Assembly: GCF_000382045.1 (NCBI RefSeq)
Contig: NZ_KB907460.1
Coordinates: 144,757 to 208,756, forward strand
DNA length: 64,000 nt
Direction of reading: 5' to 3'
Origin: Variovorax atrisoli 110B
GTDB taxonomy: Bacteria; Pseudomonadota; Gammaproteobacteria; Burkholderiales; Burkholderiaceae_C
Position 1 is the stretch's first letter, and each line of letters starts with the position of its first letter. The notes below the pieces were generated by a model. The model was not told the origin of the DNA, did not search any database, and saw nothing but the letters and a program-made list of their open reading frames with translations. Below are positions 15,979 through 23,983 of this stretch, one piece after another. Position numbers and translations under genes: made by a program.

Positions 15979-18900
15979 TCACCAGCGGATCTTCACGCCC
16001 ACGCTCCCTTCGATGCCGTTGCTCCTCGTGCGCACGGCGCCGCCCGAGGCCCAGGTCTTGCCGAGCTCTGCATACAGGCTCGCGTTCTGCGTGAGCTGCA
16101 GCGTGGCGCCCGCCGCCAGCTCCGTGCTCGTGCCGCCGGTGCGCGTGGCGATGTCGGTGTATGCCGCCGGGCCGACGAAGCGGCTGATGTCGGTGCCGCT
16201 GCCGCTGCGGTAGACGTTGAAGCGCACATAGGGCTGCAGCAGGCCGGCGGAGGTGGCGATCTCGCCCTTCACCCGCACGCCCGCGCGTGCGAGCCAGCCG
16301 CTGTGGCTGTGCTGCTGCACCAGTGCGGCGGCGATGCCGGTGTCGTCCAGGCTGATGCGCTGGTGCACCAGCTGCAGCTGCGGCTCGATGGTCCAGCCCG
16401 GTGCGATGGCGAACGCCTGGCCCACCTCGATGGAGGCCAGCAGGCTGCTGCCCTTGCCCGTGCTGGAGAAGCCCAGCGTGGGCGACGCCGTATAGCGGTG
16501 GCGTCCGGCCTGCAGCACGCCGTCGACGTACAGGCCGCTGTCGTTCTTCCAGGTGGCATAGGCGCCCAGGTACTGGCTGCGCAGGTCGTTGGTGCCGGCC
16601 GCGTAGTTGACGATGCCGCGTGCGAAGCCGCTCACGCTCATGTCGCCGTTGAGCTCGCCGACGTAGACGCCCGCGCGCCAGTGGGCGTCGGCCCAGAGGT
16701 CGGTGCCGGCCTGGAAGCCCGAGAGGCGCCCCTTGCTGGTGGGGCTCACGGTGCCGCCCTGGCTGATGCTGCGGTCGGTGCTGATGATGCGCGCCCAGGC
16801 CTGGCGGTAGCCCTGGTCGGGCATGGCGGGACCGGCATCGTTGCCGGGCGGCGGGCCGTCGTCGCCCAGCCGCTGGCGCATGCTGCCGAGCATCGTCAGG
16901 TTGGCCTGGCGGAACTGCTCGGGCAGCGCGGCGTACAGCGGTACTTCGGCGCGGTAGGTGGGGACGGAGATGCCGCCGCCGCCTCCTGTGCTGCCGCCGC
17001 TGCTGCCAGCGCCGCCATTGCCTCCACTGCTTCCACTGCCTCCGCTACCGCTTCCGCCGCCGTTGGCCGGCGGCGTGACGACCGCGCTGGAGCGCAGGTA
17101 CCAGTTCTCGCCCGCGCCGCTCGCGTCGGCTGCGTAGAGCCGGTATTCGTAGGCGCCGGCATCGACGTGGCCTCCTGCCAGCGCGAAGGCGCTCTTCGTG
17201 GTCTGCGCGGTGGTGGTGGCCCCGTTGATCGCGCTGACGACCTCGATGCCGTTGCCGGTGGTCAGCGCCCCCAGGCCGCCGAGGTTGGTGATCTGCACGT
17301 TGGTCGTGCCGCTGGCGATGGCGGTGCTGCCGCTGAGCACGAGCCTGTCGGTCGCGCTGCTGCTGTTGCCGAGGGCCGTGCCCAGGCGCAGCGTGCCGCC
17401 ATTGCCGACCCAGGGGCCGGTGACGGTCAGCGTGGTGCCCGGTGCGGAGCCGACCAGCGACACGGTGCCGCTGTTGGACATCGACGCGACGGTCTGGCTG
17501 TTGCCGGCGAGGTCGAGCGTGGCGCCGGAGCCCACGGTGAATGCGCTGGCGCTGCTGAGCGCACCGGCCGTGCCGGCGCGCAGCGTGCCGGCGTTGATGC
17601 TGGTGGGACCGGTGTAGACGTTGGCGCCCGACAGCGTCAGCGTGCCCGCGCCGCTCTTCACCAGGCCGGCAGCTCCGGAGATGGGGCCCGACCAGCCCAT
17701 GTCGTGGCCGTTGGTGTCGATGGTGCCGGTGCCGCCCAGCAGCAGCGGGCTGCTCAGGCTCAGGCCGTTGGCGCCCGCGACGATGCTGGCGGTAGCGCCG
17801 CTGTCGATGGCGACGGCGCCCGTCAGCGCTGCACCGGCGTTCAGCGTCAGGCTGTTGCTGCCGCCGGTGAACTCCACCGCGGCCGCGCGGGTGACGCCGT
17901 CGCCGCCCAGGCCGCCGGTGATGCTGCCGCTGTTGACGATGCCGAGGTTGGCGCCCAGCACGCCCACCCCGCCCGCGCCGTTGGCGCCGCGCGCGCCGCC
18001 GTTGCTGTTGGTACCGCCGACGCCGCCGTTGCCGCCGGCGATGGAACCGCTGTTGCCGAGCGTGGTGCTGCCCGACGCGCGCAGGCCGATGCCGCCGTCG
18101 CCGCCCGCGCCGGGTGCACCAGTGCCGCCGACCCCGCCGCCGCCGGCACCGCCCGCGCCCCCTGCGCCGCCGGTGACTGCGCCCGAATTGGTCACAGTCA
18201 GCGCGCTGCCCGTCAGCGTGATGCCGATGCCGCCCGCACCGCCGCCGCCGCCCGACGCATTGCTGCGGGCCGGCAGCAGCTCGGAGCCGCCCGCGCCGCC
18301 GGCGCCGCCGCTGATGGCGCCGGTGTTGGTGAAGCCGAGGCCCGGCGTGGTCGCGTTCAGGAGGAAGCCGCCGCCACCGCCGCCGCCGCCACCGCCTTGG
18401 GAGAAGGCGTCGCCGCCCTTGCCGCCCGCGCCGCCGGTCGAACTGCCGGTGGCCGTGTAGCTGCCCGTGGGCCCGAGCAGGATGGAGCCGTAGCCCCCCG
18501 CGCCGCCGCCGCCTGCCGCCCAGTAGCCGTTGCCGCCCGCGCCGCCGGCGCCGCCCGTGTAGCTGTTGGAAGAAGAGCCGACGCCGCTGCCGATGGTCGC
18601 GCCCTGGAAGCCGCCGCCGCCACCACCGCCGTAGCCGTTGCCGTTGCTCATGTCGCCCGTCTGCGACTGGCCGGCCGCGCCGTTGTCACCCTGCAGAACG
18701 CCGGGGCTGACGGTGTTGCTGCCGGCTCCAGCCGCGCCGCCCGTGCCGGCGGTGGCGCCGGCGAAGGTGCCGGTGCTGGCGGCGGAGCCGGCCGTCGGGC
18801 CCGCGCTGGTCGACGATCCGCCGGCGCCTCCGTTCGCGTTCACCGTGGTGTCGTTGAGTCCGCCGCTGCCGCCGCTGCCGTCGGCGCCGCCCGATCCGGC

Positions 18901-19119
18901 GTGCAGCGAGGTGTCGTTGGTGGGCTGGCCGCCGGCGCCGCCTGCGGCCAGTGCCGGGCCCGCACCCAGCATCAGCGCCGCGAGGGCAGGCGCCAGGGCG
19001 AGGTGGCAGGTTCGCGGCTCAGCCGATCTGGCGGAGCGCGCGTGGCCGCGCGAGGTTTCGGGTGCGGCGACCCAGGTGCCGCGGGCTGGATTCCAAAGGG
19101 TCCGAAAAACCTTGTTCAT
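15979..19119 (-). CDS. Classical autotransporter with Gly-rich passenger
   Basis: The 1,046-residue protein opens with an ESPR-type extended signal (MNKVFRTLWNPARGTW) and a hydrophobic core ending in GPALA at about residue 58. The passenger (about 60-760) has an extremely Gly-rich first half built of GGAGG, GGNGG and GGDGG units, reminiscent of PE_PGRS-type sequences, then beta-helix repeats including a passenger-associated repeat (GTLTLSGANVYTG, SINAGTLRAG). A Ser/Gly linker precedes the C-terminal beta-barrel (about 780-1046), which ends in the outer-membrane signature GVKIRW with a terminal aromatic residue. The barrel should insert via BAM and expose the passenger as an adhesin-like fibre. 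No protease motif is seen. Confidence 0.92.
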   Translation of the reverse strand: MNKVFRTLWNPARGTWVAAPETSRGHARSARSAEPRTCHLALAPALAALMLGAGPALAAGGAGGQPTNDTSLHAGSGGADGSGGSGGLNDTTVNANGGAGGSSTSAGPTAGSAASTGTFAGATAGTGGAAGAGSNTVSPGVLQGDNGAAGQSQTGDMSNGNGYGGGGGGGFQGATIGSGVGSSSNSYTGGAGGAGGNGYWAAGGGGAGGYGSILLGPTGSYTATGSSTGGAGGKGGDAFSQGGGGGGGGGGFLLNATTPGLGFTNTGAISGGAGGAGGSELLPARSNASGGGGGAGGIGITLTGSALTVTNSGAVTGGAGGAGGAGGGGVGGTGAPGAGGDGGIGLRASGSTTLGNSGSIAGGNGGVGGTNSNGGARGANGAGGVGVLGANLGIVNSGSITGGLGGDGVTRAAAVEFTGGSNSLTLNAGAALTGAVAIDSGATASIVAGANGLSLSSPLLLGGTGTIDTNGHDMGWSGPISGAAGLVKSGAGTLTLSGANVYTGPTSINAGTLRAGTAGALSSASAFTVGSGATLDLAGNSQTVASMSNSGTVSLVGSAPGTTLTVTGPWVGNGGTLRLGTALGNSSSATDRLVLSGSTAIASGTTNVQITNLGGLGALTTGNGIEVVSAINGATTTAQTTKSAFALAGGHVDAGAYEYRLYAADASGAGENWYLRSSAVVTPPANGGGSGSGGSGSSGGNGGAGSSGGSTGGGGGISVPTYRAEVPLYAALPEQFRQANLTMLGSMRQRLGDDGPPPGNDAGPAMPDQGYRQAWARIISTDRSISQGGTVSPTSKGRLSGFQAGTDLWADAHWRAGVYVGELNGDMSVSGFARGIVNYAAGTNDLRSQYLGAYATWKNDSGLYVDGVLQAGRHRYTASPTLGFSSTGKGSSLLASIEVGQAFAIAPGWTIEPQLQLVHQRISLDDTGIAAALVQQHSHSGWLARAGVRVKGEIATSAGLLQPYVRFNVYRSGSGTDISRFVGPAAYTDIATRTGGTSTELAAGATLQLTQNASLYAELGKTWASGGAVRTRSNGIEGSVGVKIRW
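18367..18396 (-). repeat. Ten-glycine codon run in autotransporter passenger
   Basis: Ten consecutive Gly codons (GGC with two GGT) encode an uninterrupted polyglycine run. Such a triplet run can vary in length by slippage while staying in frame. Confidence 0.75.
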
Positions 19120-19431
19120 GGCTTACCAATTTGTTCGTTCGTTCCTCGCCTGAACGGGCAGGCTCCCGCGTGCGGGCGCGTGTCTGTCCACCGCCTGCAC
19201 ATGCCGTCGTTTTCGATTTGCAAGTCAAAAATGTAAGTACGCGTTGCGACGGGCGATATGCCCGGAAGCGGGTACCTAGGCGGGCCCTGCCGGATGCCCG
19301 AAGCGCGATAACGCTGCGTGGCCGCAGCGGCGGTTGCGGCCCAGCGGGCTACGGGCGATAAGCCGCGTGGCGCGGATATCCCCTGAACTGCGTCAAGAGG
19401 TAAGCAATGTTTCGCGCGAAATACAAAGGAG
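19120..19431. other. 312-base intergenic region upstream of the autotransporter
   Basis: No gene is apparent. It should hold the autotransporter promoter (minus strand); a TTGACT hexamer (reverse of 19223-19228) lies in an AT-richer patch at 19210-19240 but lacks a good partner at standard spacing. A perfect 12-base palindrome tttcgcgcgaaa occurs at 19410-19421, just beyond the tetR stop, and could be an operator or part of a terminator. Confidence 0.45.
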
Positions 19432-20136
19432 CTAGCGGCTCGCCGGGCGGCGAGGGCGCTTTCCGGCCTGCCCGCGCTTCTGCTGCGGCTGCAGCGCTTG
19501 CTCCTGCCCGTGCCCGAGGCTGCGGAGGTAGGCGCAGAACATGTCGGCCATGGCGTCCGAATACGCGGCGATCTCGGCGTCGGTGCGCGGACTCTCCGAG
19601 AACTGCTTGCCGACCGCGCTGAACGTGGTCGTGATCAGGTCGGCGGCGATTGCGCGCGTGGCCTCGACGGCGTGGGGCAGGGCTTCGCGCATGAAGGCCT
19701 TCATGACGCGGTCGCCGGCGGCGCGTGCCTCGTGCGCCTCGGGGGCGTCCCGGTAGAGCGGGGCGGCGTCGTTGAGCGCCACGCGCATTCCGGCTTCCTC
19801 GCACTCCGAGCGCACGAAGGCATGCACCAGCATGCGCAGCCGCTCCAGCGGCGGGCGCTGCGTGTCCTCGAGGATGCCGCCGAGCATCTCGCTCGTCTGC
19901 TTCCACTCGTCGCTCTGCAGCCGGAAGAGGATCGACGCCTTGTTCGGGAAGTACTGGTAGACCGATCCGACGCTCACGCCGGCCCGCTCGGCCACGCGCG
20001 TGGTGGTGAAGCGCTGCGCGCCTTCCTTCTCCAGAACCTGAAGGGCCGCCTCCAGGATGGCCGCGACGAGGTCGTTCGAGCGGGCCTGCTTGGGCTTTCT
20101 TCTAGAGGAGATCGGCGAGCTTTTGCGGTCGGCCAT
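19432..20136 (-). CDS. TetR/AcrR-family repressor
   Basis: The 234-residue protein (from ATG 20136) has a basic Ser/Lys/Arg-rich N-terminus and a TetR DNA-binding domain at about residues 20-75 (AALQVLEKEGAQRFTTTRVAERAGVSVGSVYQYFPNK, shown in two blocks: FTTTRVAERAG and VSVGSVYQYFPNK). The helical ligand domain follows; the C-terminus is Gln/Arg-rich. A longer start at ATG 20181 would add 15 residues. It is divergent from an O-methyltransferase gene 82 bases away, the likely target. Partly symmetric tgaatgttccttca in the gap may be its operator. Confidence 0.88.
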   Translation of the reverse strand: MADRKSSPISSRRKPKQARSNDLVAAILEAALQVLEKEGAQRFTTTRVAERAGVSVGSVYQYFPNKASILFRLQSDEWKQTSEMLGGILEDTQRPPLERLRMLVHAFVRSECEEAGMRVALNDAAPLYRDAPEAHEARAAGDRVMKAFMREALPHAVEATRAIAADLITTTFSAVGKQFSESPRTDAEIAAYSDAMADMFCAYLRSLGHGQEQALQPQQKRGQAGKRPRRPASR

Positions 20137-20218
20137 GGGCGTGGTTCGCAACGCGAATAGGAAATGTGAATGTTCCTTCATATTATGAGCGCACCTTCAC
20201 TCCAACACGAAGAACCCT

Positions 20219-20884
20219 GTGACAACCCTCACCGACAAGCCCTTGGCGCCCCTGCTGGAGCGCCTGTTCCAGGAGGCCGCCGAGGCATCGCCCGCGACGA
20301 GCGCTGCTATCGCCGGCCTCTCCGACGAAGAACGCGCGCAGTTGATGCGCAGCAAGACCGGCTACCTCGATCTCTACGCGCGGCTCAAGGACGTTGCTCT
20401 GCCCGTCTCGCGCGAGACCGGCCTGCTGCTCTACATGCTCGCGCGCAGCGGCGGCGCCCGGAACATCGTCGAGTTCGGCACCTCCTTCGGCATCTCGACG
20501 CTGCACCTCGCCGCGGCCCTGCGCGACAACGGCGGCGGCCGGGTCGTCACCACCGAGTTCGAGCCCTCCAAGGTGGCGCGCGCCCGCCGCAACCTCGAGG
20601 CCGGCGGACTGGCCGACCTGGTCGAGATCCGCGAGGGCGACGCGCTGCAGACGCTCGCTGCCGGCCTGCCCGACTCGATCGACCTGCTGCTGCTCGACGG
20701 TGCGAAGGCGCTCTACCCCGACATCCTCGCGCTGGTCGAAAGCCGCCTGCGGCCGGGCGCCTTCGTCGTCGCCGACAACGCCGACCACAGCCCCGAGTAC
20801 CTGGCGCACGTGCGCTCGCCCGCCTCGGGCTACCTGTCCACGCCCTTCGGCGAGGACGTCGAGCTGTCGATGCGCCTCGGATGA
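20219..20884 (+). CDS. SAM-dependent O-methyltransferase (class I, family 3-like)
   Basis: The 221-residue protein starts at GTG 20219. It has the SAM-binding motif VEFGTSFGISTLHLA at about residue 82, an acidic strand end TTEFEP that would hold the ribose, and DLLLLDGAK, the aspartate typical of metal-dependent catechol-type O-methyltransferases. The late VVADNADHSPEY supplies D-N pairs for metal binding. It is divergent from a TetR repressor, so expression is probably induced by a compound that it methylates. The substrate is unknown. Confidence 0.88.
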   Translation: MTTLTDKPLAPLLERLFQEAAEASPATSAAIAGLSDEERAQLMRSKTGYLDLYARLKDVALPVSRETGLLLYMLARSGGARNIVEFGTSFGISTLHLAAALRDNGGGRVVTTEFEPSKVARARRNLEAGGLADLVEIREGDALQTLAAGLPDSIDLLLLDGAKALYPDILALVESRLRPGAFVVADNADHSPEYLAHVRSPASGYLSTPFGEDVELSMRLG

Positions 20885-21054
20885 GCCCGCCCGCGCATTG
20901 AACCCCACGCGGACGCCGCAGCGTCCGCAGTGCCAGTCGCACTGGCCGTAAGCGTCTGACGTCAACCAACGCACTCCACGATCCTTGCCGGTCTGGGTGC
21001 GTCCGCATGCGCGCTCCGACCGGCCGGGAGAACACATCCAACCCGGACGACACC

Positions 21055-22284
21055 ATGAGCATCCCATCGACACCATCTGCGACTTCATCGTCACCGCCAC
21101 CTTCGGCATCGACGCGCGACCCCGCACAGGGCCGCCTGCTGCTGCTGACGGCCATCCTCTTCATCTCCTATCTCTGCGTGGGCATGTCCCTGCCGGTCGT
21201 GCCGATCTTCGTGACGGGGCAGCTCGGGCTGGGCAACGTGTGGGCGGGGCTCGGCGTGGGCATCGCCTTTCTCTCGACCGTGCTGAGCCGGGCGTATGCC
21301 GGCACGCAGTCCGACCGCGCCGGGGCCAAGTCCGCCGTGGCGCGCGGGCTGGTCTTCTACGTGAGCGGGGCGCTGGTCTCGCTGCTCGCGGGCCTGCTGG
21401 CGCCGTCGCCCTGGACGGCCTACCTGGTGCTGCTCGCGGGGCGGCTGCTGGTCGGCCTCGGCGAAAGCCTGGTCGGCGTCGGCATCATCGGCTGGGGCAT
21501 CGGGCTCGTCGGGCCGGCGCGCTCGGGCAAGGTGCTGGCTCTGGTCGGCGCCGCCATATACGGCGCGCTGGCGGTCGGCGGGCCGATTGGGCTCGTGCTG
21601 CAGCAGCGCTTCGGGTACGCCGGGGTCATGAGCGTCGGCGTGATCCTGCCCTGCCTCGGCATGCTGGCGATCTGGCGGCTGGCCGGGGTGCCAGCGCACC
21701 CCGGTGCCGAGCGCCCGCCGTTCTGGCGCGTGATCGGTCAGGTCTGGCCGCACGGCACCATCGTGTGCCTGCAGGGCATCGGCTTCGCGGCGATCGGCGC
21801 GTTCTTCACGCTGCACTTCCTCGACCAGCACTGGCGCTTCGCCGGGCTGGGCCTGACGGCCTTCGGCGGCGGCTTCGTGCTGGTGCGGGTGCTCTTCGGG
21901 CATCTGCCGGACCGCGTGGGCGGGCTGCCCGTGGCCATCGGCTCGCTGGCCGTGGAGACCGTGGGGCAGGCGCTGATCTGGAGCGCTTCCGATCCTGTGC
22001 TCGCCCTCGTCGGCGCGTTCCTCACGGGGCTCGGCTGCTCGATGATCTTCCCTTCCATGGGGCGCGAGGTCGTGCAGCTTGTGCAGCCGCATCTGCGCGG
22101 CACGGCGCTGGGCGGCTTCTCCGCGTTCCAGGACGTCGCCTACGGGCTGACGGGTCCGCTGGCCGGGCTGCTGGCCGACAGGGCGGGGTATGGCGGCGTG
22201 TTCCTGGCCGGCGCGGGCGCGGCGGCTGCGGGGCTGGTGATCGCGATCAGCCTTCGCCGGACTCAGACACGCTCTCGGCCCTGA
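21055..22284 (+). CDS. MFS transporter, YhhS/arabinose-efflux-like
   Basis: The 409-residue protein has 12 likely membrane segments after a short Ser/Thr/Pro-rich tail. GTQSDRAGAKSAVARG is the motif-A loop, RLLVGLGESLVGVGIIGWGIG and GHLPDRVGG resemble YhhS-family exporters, which have been tied to arabinose and herbicide resistance. ATG 21055 is preferred over 21007, which would only lengthen the cytosolic tail. The 3' end overlaps a convergent small gene by 38 bases. Confidence 0.88.
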   Translation: MSIPSTPSATSSSPPPSASTRDPAQGRLLLLTAILFISYLCVGMSLPVVPIFVTGQLGLGNVWAGLGVGIAFLSTVLSRAYAGTQSDRAGAKSAVARGLVFYVSGALVSLLAGLLAPSPWTAYLVLLAGRLLVGLGESLVGVGIIGWGIGLVGPARSGKVLALVGAAIYGALAVGGPIGLVLQQRFGYAGVMSVGVILPCLGMLAIWRLAGVPAHPGAERPPFWRVIGQVWPHGTIVCLQGIGFAAIGAFFTLHFLDQHWRFAGLGLTAFGGGFVLVRVLFGHLPDRVGGLPVAIGSLAVETVGQALIWSASDPVLALVGAFLTGLGCSMIFPSMGREVVQLVQPHLRGTALGGFSAFQDVAYGLTGPLAGLLADRAGYGGVFLAGAGAAAAGLVIAISLRRTQTRSRP

Positions 22285-22618
22285 CCGCGCAGGAGGCCTT
22301 GGCCTTCAGCTCGGCTTCGAGCTCGGCCTTCAGTTCGGAGGCGACCTTCTGCGGCTCCAGCCGCAGCTCGACAAGGTCGCGCTCGCCGACGCAGAGACCA
22401 TCGAGCCGCACGTAGATGCGCGAGAAGTTGCCTCCCAGCGCACGCGCCACGTCGCCGAGGCAATCGGCCAGCGTGGCGAAGCCGCCGTTGCGGTACGAGC
22501 TGGGAGGTATCACGCCCCTGGAGCGGGGCGCGCGAACGGAGTAGGCGTACGACGAGGCATCCTTGCGCAGCTCCACCACGGGCTGCAGTCCACGCTGTGC
22601 TTCCCCTGTTCTCTTCAT
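22247..22618 (-). CDS. 123-residue hypothetical protein
   Basis: The protein is soluble, with a globular centre (YRNGGFATLADCLGDVARAL, then GNFSRIYVRLDGLCVGER and LVELRLEPQKVASELKAELE) and a charged Glu/Lys-rich C-terminal helix. There is no signal peptide. The composition and amphipathic pattern look like a real gene, although it overlaps the convergent MFS gene by 38 bases. I do not recognise a family. Confidence 0.6.
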   Translation of the reverse strand: MKRTGEAQRGLQPVVELRKDASSYAYSVRAPRSRGVIPPSSYRNGGFATLADCLGDVARALGGNFSRIYVRLDGLCVGERDLVELRLEPQKVASELKAELEAELKAKASCAVRAESVSESGEG

Positions 22619-22663
22619 GGCCGCAGTGTAGATGCGGCGAAACCCCCTGACCAGCCGCCCAGG

Positions 22664-23983
22664 TCAGGGGCTCGGCCCCAGCGCGCGCTGCTTCGCGACG
22701 AACTCCGGCGTGATCGCGGCCTGCTTGTTGCCGAACTGCGCGATGACGTAGTTGGCCAGCGCCGCGACCTCGGCGTCGGTGTAGGCCTTGCCGAAGGCCG
22801 GCATGTAGATCTCCCTGTCGTGCACGTGCATGCGCACGCCCTGCAGGATCATCTGCGTCACGTTGGAGCCGTCGGGGTCGTTCACGCCGCGCGTTCCCAG
22901 CAGCGATGCGTCGGCGGTCTGCTGGCCCTTGCCGTTCCACTGGTGGCAGCTTGCGCAGGCGGCAGCGAAGAGCCTGAGCCCCTGCTCGTGGCCCTCGGCC
23001 GTGTTGGCGGCCGGCGCCGAGGCATTCGCCGCAAGCGCCCATGGCGCCTTCGCGTCGATCTCGATCGGGTTCTTGCCACTTTTCGCTGGCACCGTGCGCA
23101 GGTAGCTCACGAGCGCCGAGGCGTCTTCCGGCTTCAGGTACTGCAGGCTGTGCTCCACCGCCTCGCCCATCGGTCCCGACGCCGAGCCGCGTCCCTCGGC
23201 ATGGCCGGTCGTGAGGTAGGCGGCGATCTCGGCGTCGCTCCAGGCGCCGATGCCGCTCTTCGCGTCGGAGGTGATGTTGTAGGCGCGCCATCCCTGGATG
23301 GATTCGCCCGCGAGCTCGTTGCCCTTGTCCATCGCGAAGGCGAAGTTGCGCGGCGTGTGGCATTCGGCGCAGTGGCCCAGCGCGGTGGCGAGGTACTTGC
23401 CCTGGTTCCACGCGAGCGGCTTCGACGCGTCGGCCTCGAAGCGGGCGCTCTTGAAGAAGGCCGCGTTCCAGAAGCCCATGGCCCAGCGCTGGTTGAACGG
23501 GAAGCCGAGGTCGGGCTCCCGGTTCGGCTGGCTCACCTTGGGCAGGCTGAACAGGTAGGCCTTGATCGCGAGCACGTCGCTTCGGCTCAGCGCGGTGTAC
23601 GAGGTGTACGGGAAGGCCGGGTACAGGCGCTTGCCGTCGGCGCGCACGCCGTCGTGCAGCGCGCGCACGAACTGGTCGTCGCTCCACTTGCCGATGCCGG
23701 TCTCGGGGTCCGCGGTGATGTTCGACGAGTAGATCGTGCCGAAGGGCAGCACGAAGGGCAGGCCGCCTGCGAAGGGCTCGCCCTTGCCGCCGGGCACCGT
23801 GTGGCAGGCGATGCAGTCGGCGGCCTTGGTGAGGTACTCGCCGCGCACGAGCAGCGCTGCATTGCTGGGTGCGCCGGCCAGCACGGGCGCCTCGCCCGCG
23901 GAGCCGTCGGTGCGGTTCAGGAAGAAGTAGAGCGCGGCGCCGACGACGACCAGCACCGCCAGGGTCTTGAAGAACCGCTTCAT
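22664..23983 (-). CDS. Membrane-anchored tri-haem cytochrome c subunit
   Basis: The 439-residue protein has an N-terminal hydrophobic segment (residues 5-23) and three CxxCH haem sites: CIACH (57-61), CAECH (205-209) and CASCH (343-347). It matches the cytochrome c subunits of periplasmic alcohol/aldehyde dehydrogenases and molybdenum hydroxylases, which pass electrons to the respiratory chain. Its ATG overlaps the stop of the molybdopterin subunit gene (ATGA), with gggagg upstream. It is the last of three coupled genes, so the complex is probably 2Fe-2S subunit, molybdopterin subunit and this cytochrome at the periplasmic side of the membrane. Confidence 0.93.
   Translation of the reverse strand: MKRFFKTLAVLVVVGAALYFFLNRTDGSAGEAPVLAGAPSNAALLVRGEYLTKAADCIACHTVPGGKGEPFAGGLPFVLPFGTIYSSNITADPETGIGKWSDDQFVRALHDGVRADGKRLYPAFPYTSYTALSRSDVLAIKAYLFSLPKVSQPNREPDLGFPFNQRWAMGFWNAAFFKSARFEADASKPLAWNQGKYLATALGHCAECHTPRNFAFAMDKGNELAGESIQGWRAYNITSDAKSGIGAWSDAEIAAYLTTGHAEGRGSASGPMGEAVEHSLQYLKPEDASALVSYLRTVPAKSGKNPIEIDAKAPWALAANASAPAANTAEGHEQGLRLFAAACASCHQWNGKGQQTADASLLGTRGVNDPDGSNVTQMILQGVRMHVHDREIYMPAFGKAYTDAEVAALANYVIAQFGNKQAAITPEFVAKQRALGPSP

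Noticed and set aside
15820..19236. Long plus-strand frame of over 1,100 codons opposite the autotransporter
   Set aside because: The composition is an artefact of GGC/GCC repeats; the minus strand has ESPR leader, passenger repeats and barrel.
22664..23983. The tri-haem cytochrome as the isethionate dehydrogenase partner (IseK-like)
   Set aside because: It is translationally coupled to the molybdenum hydroxylase genes and lies over 6 kb from the GMC gene, so it belongs to the hydroxylase complex.
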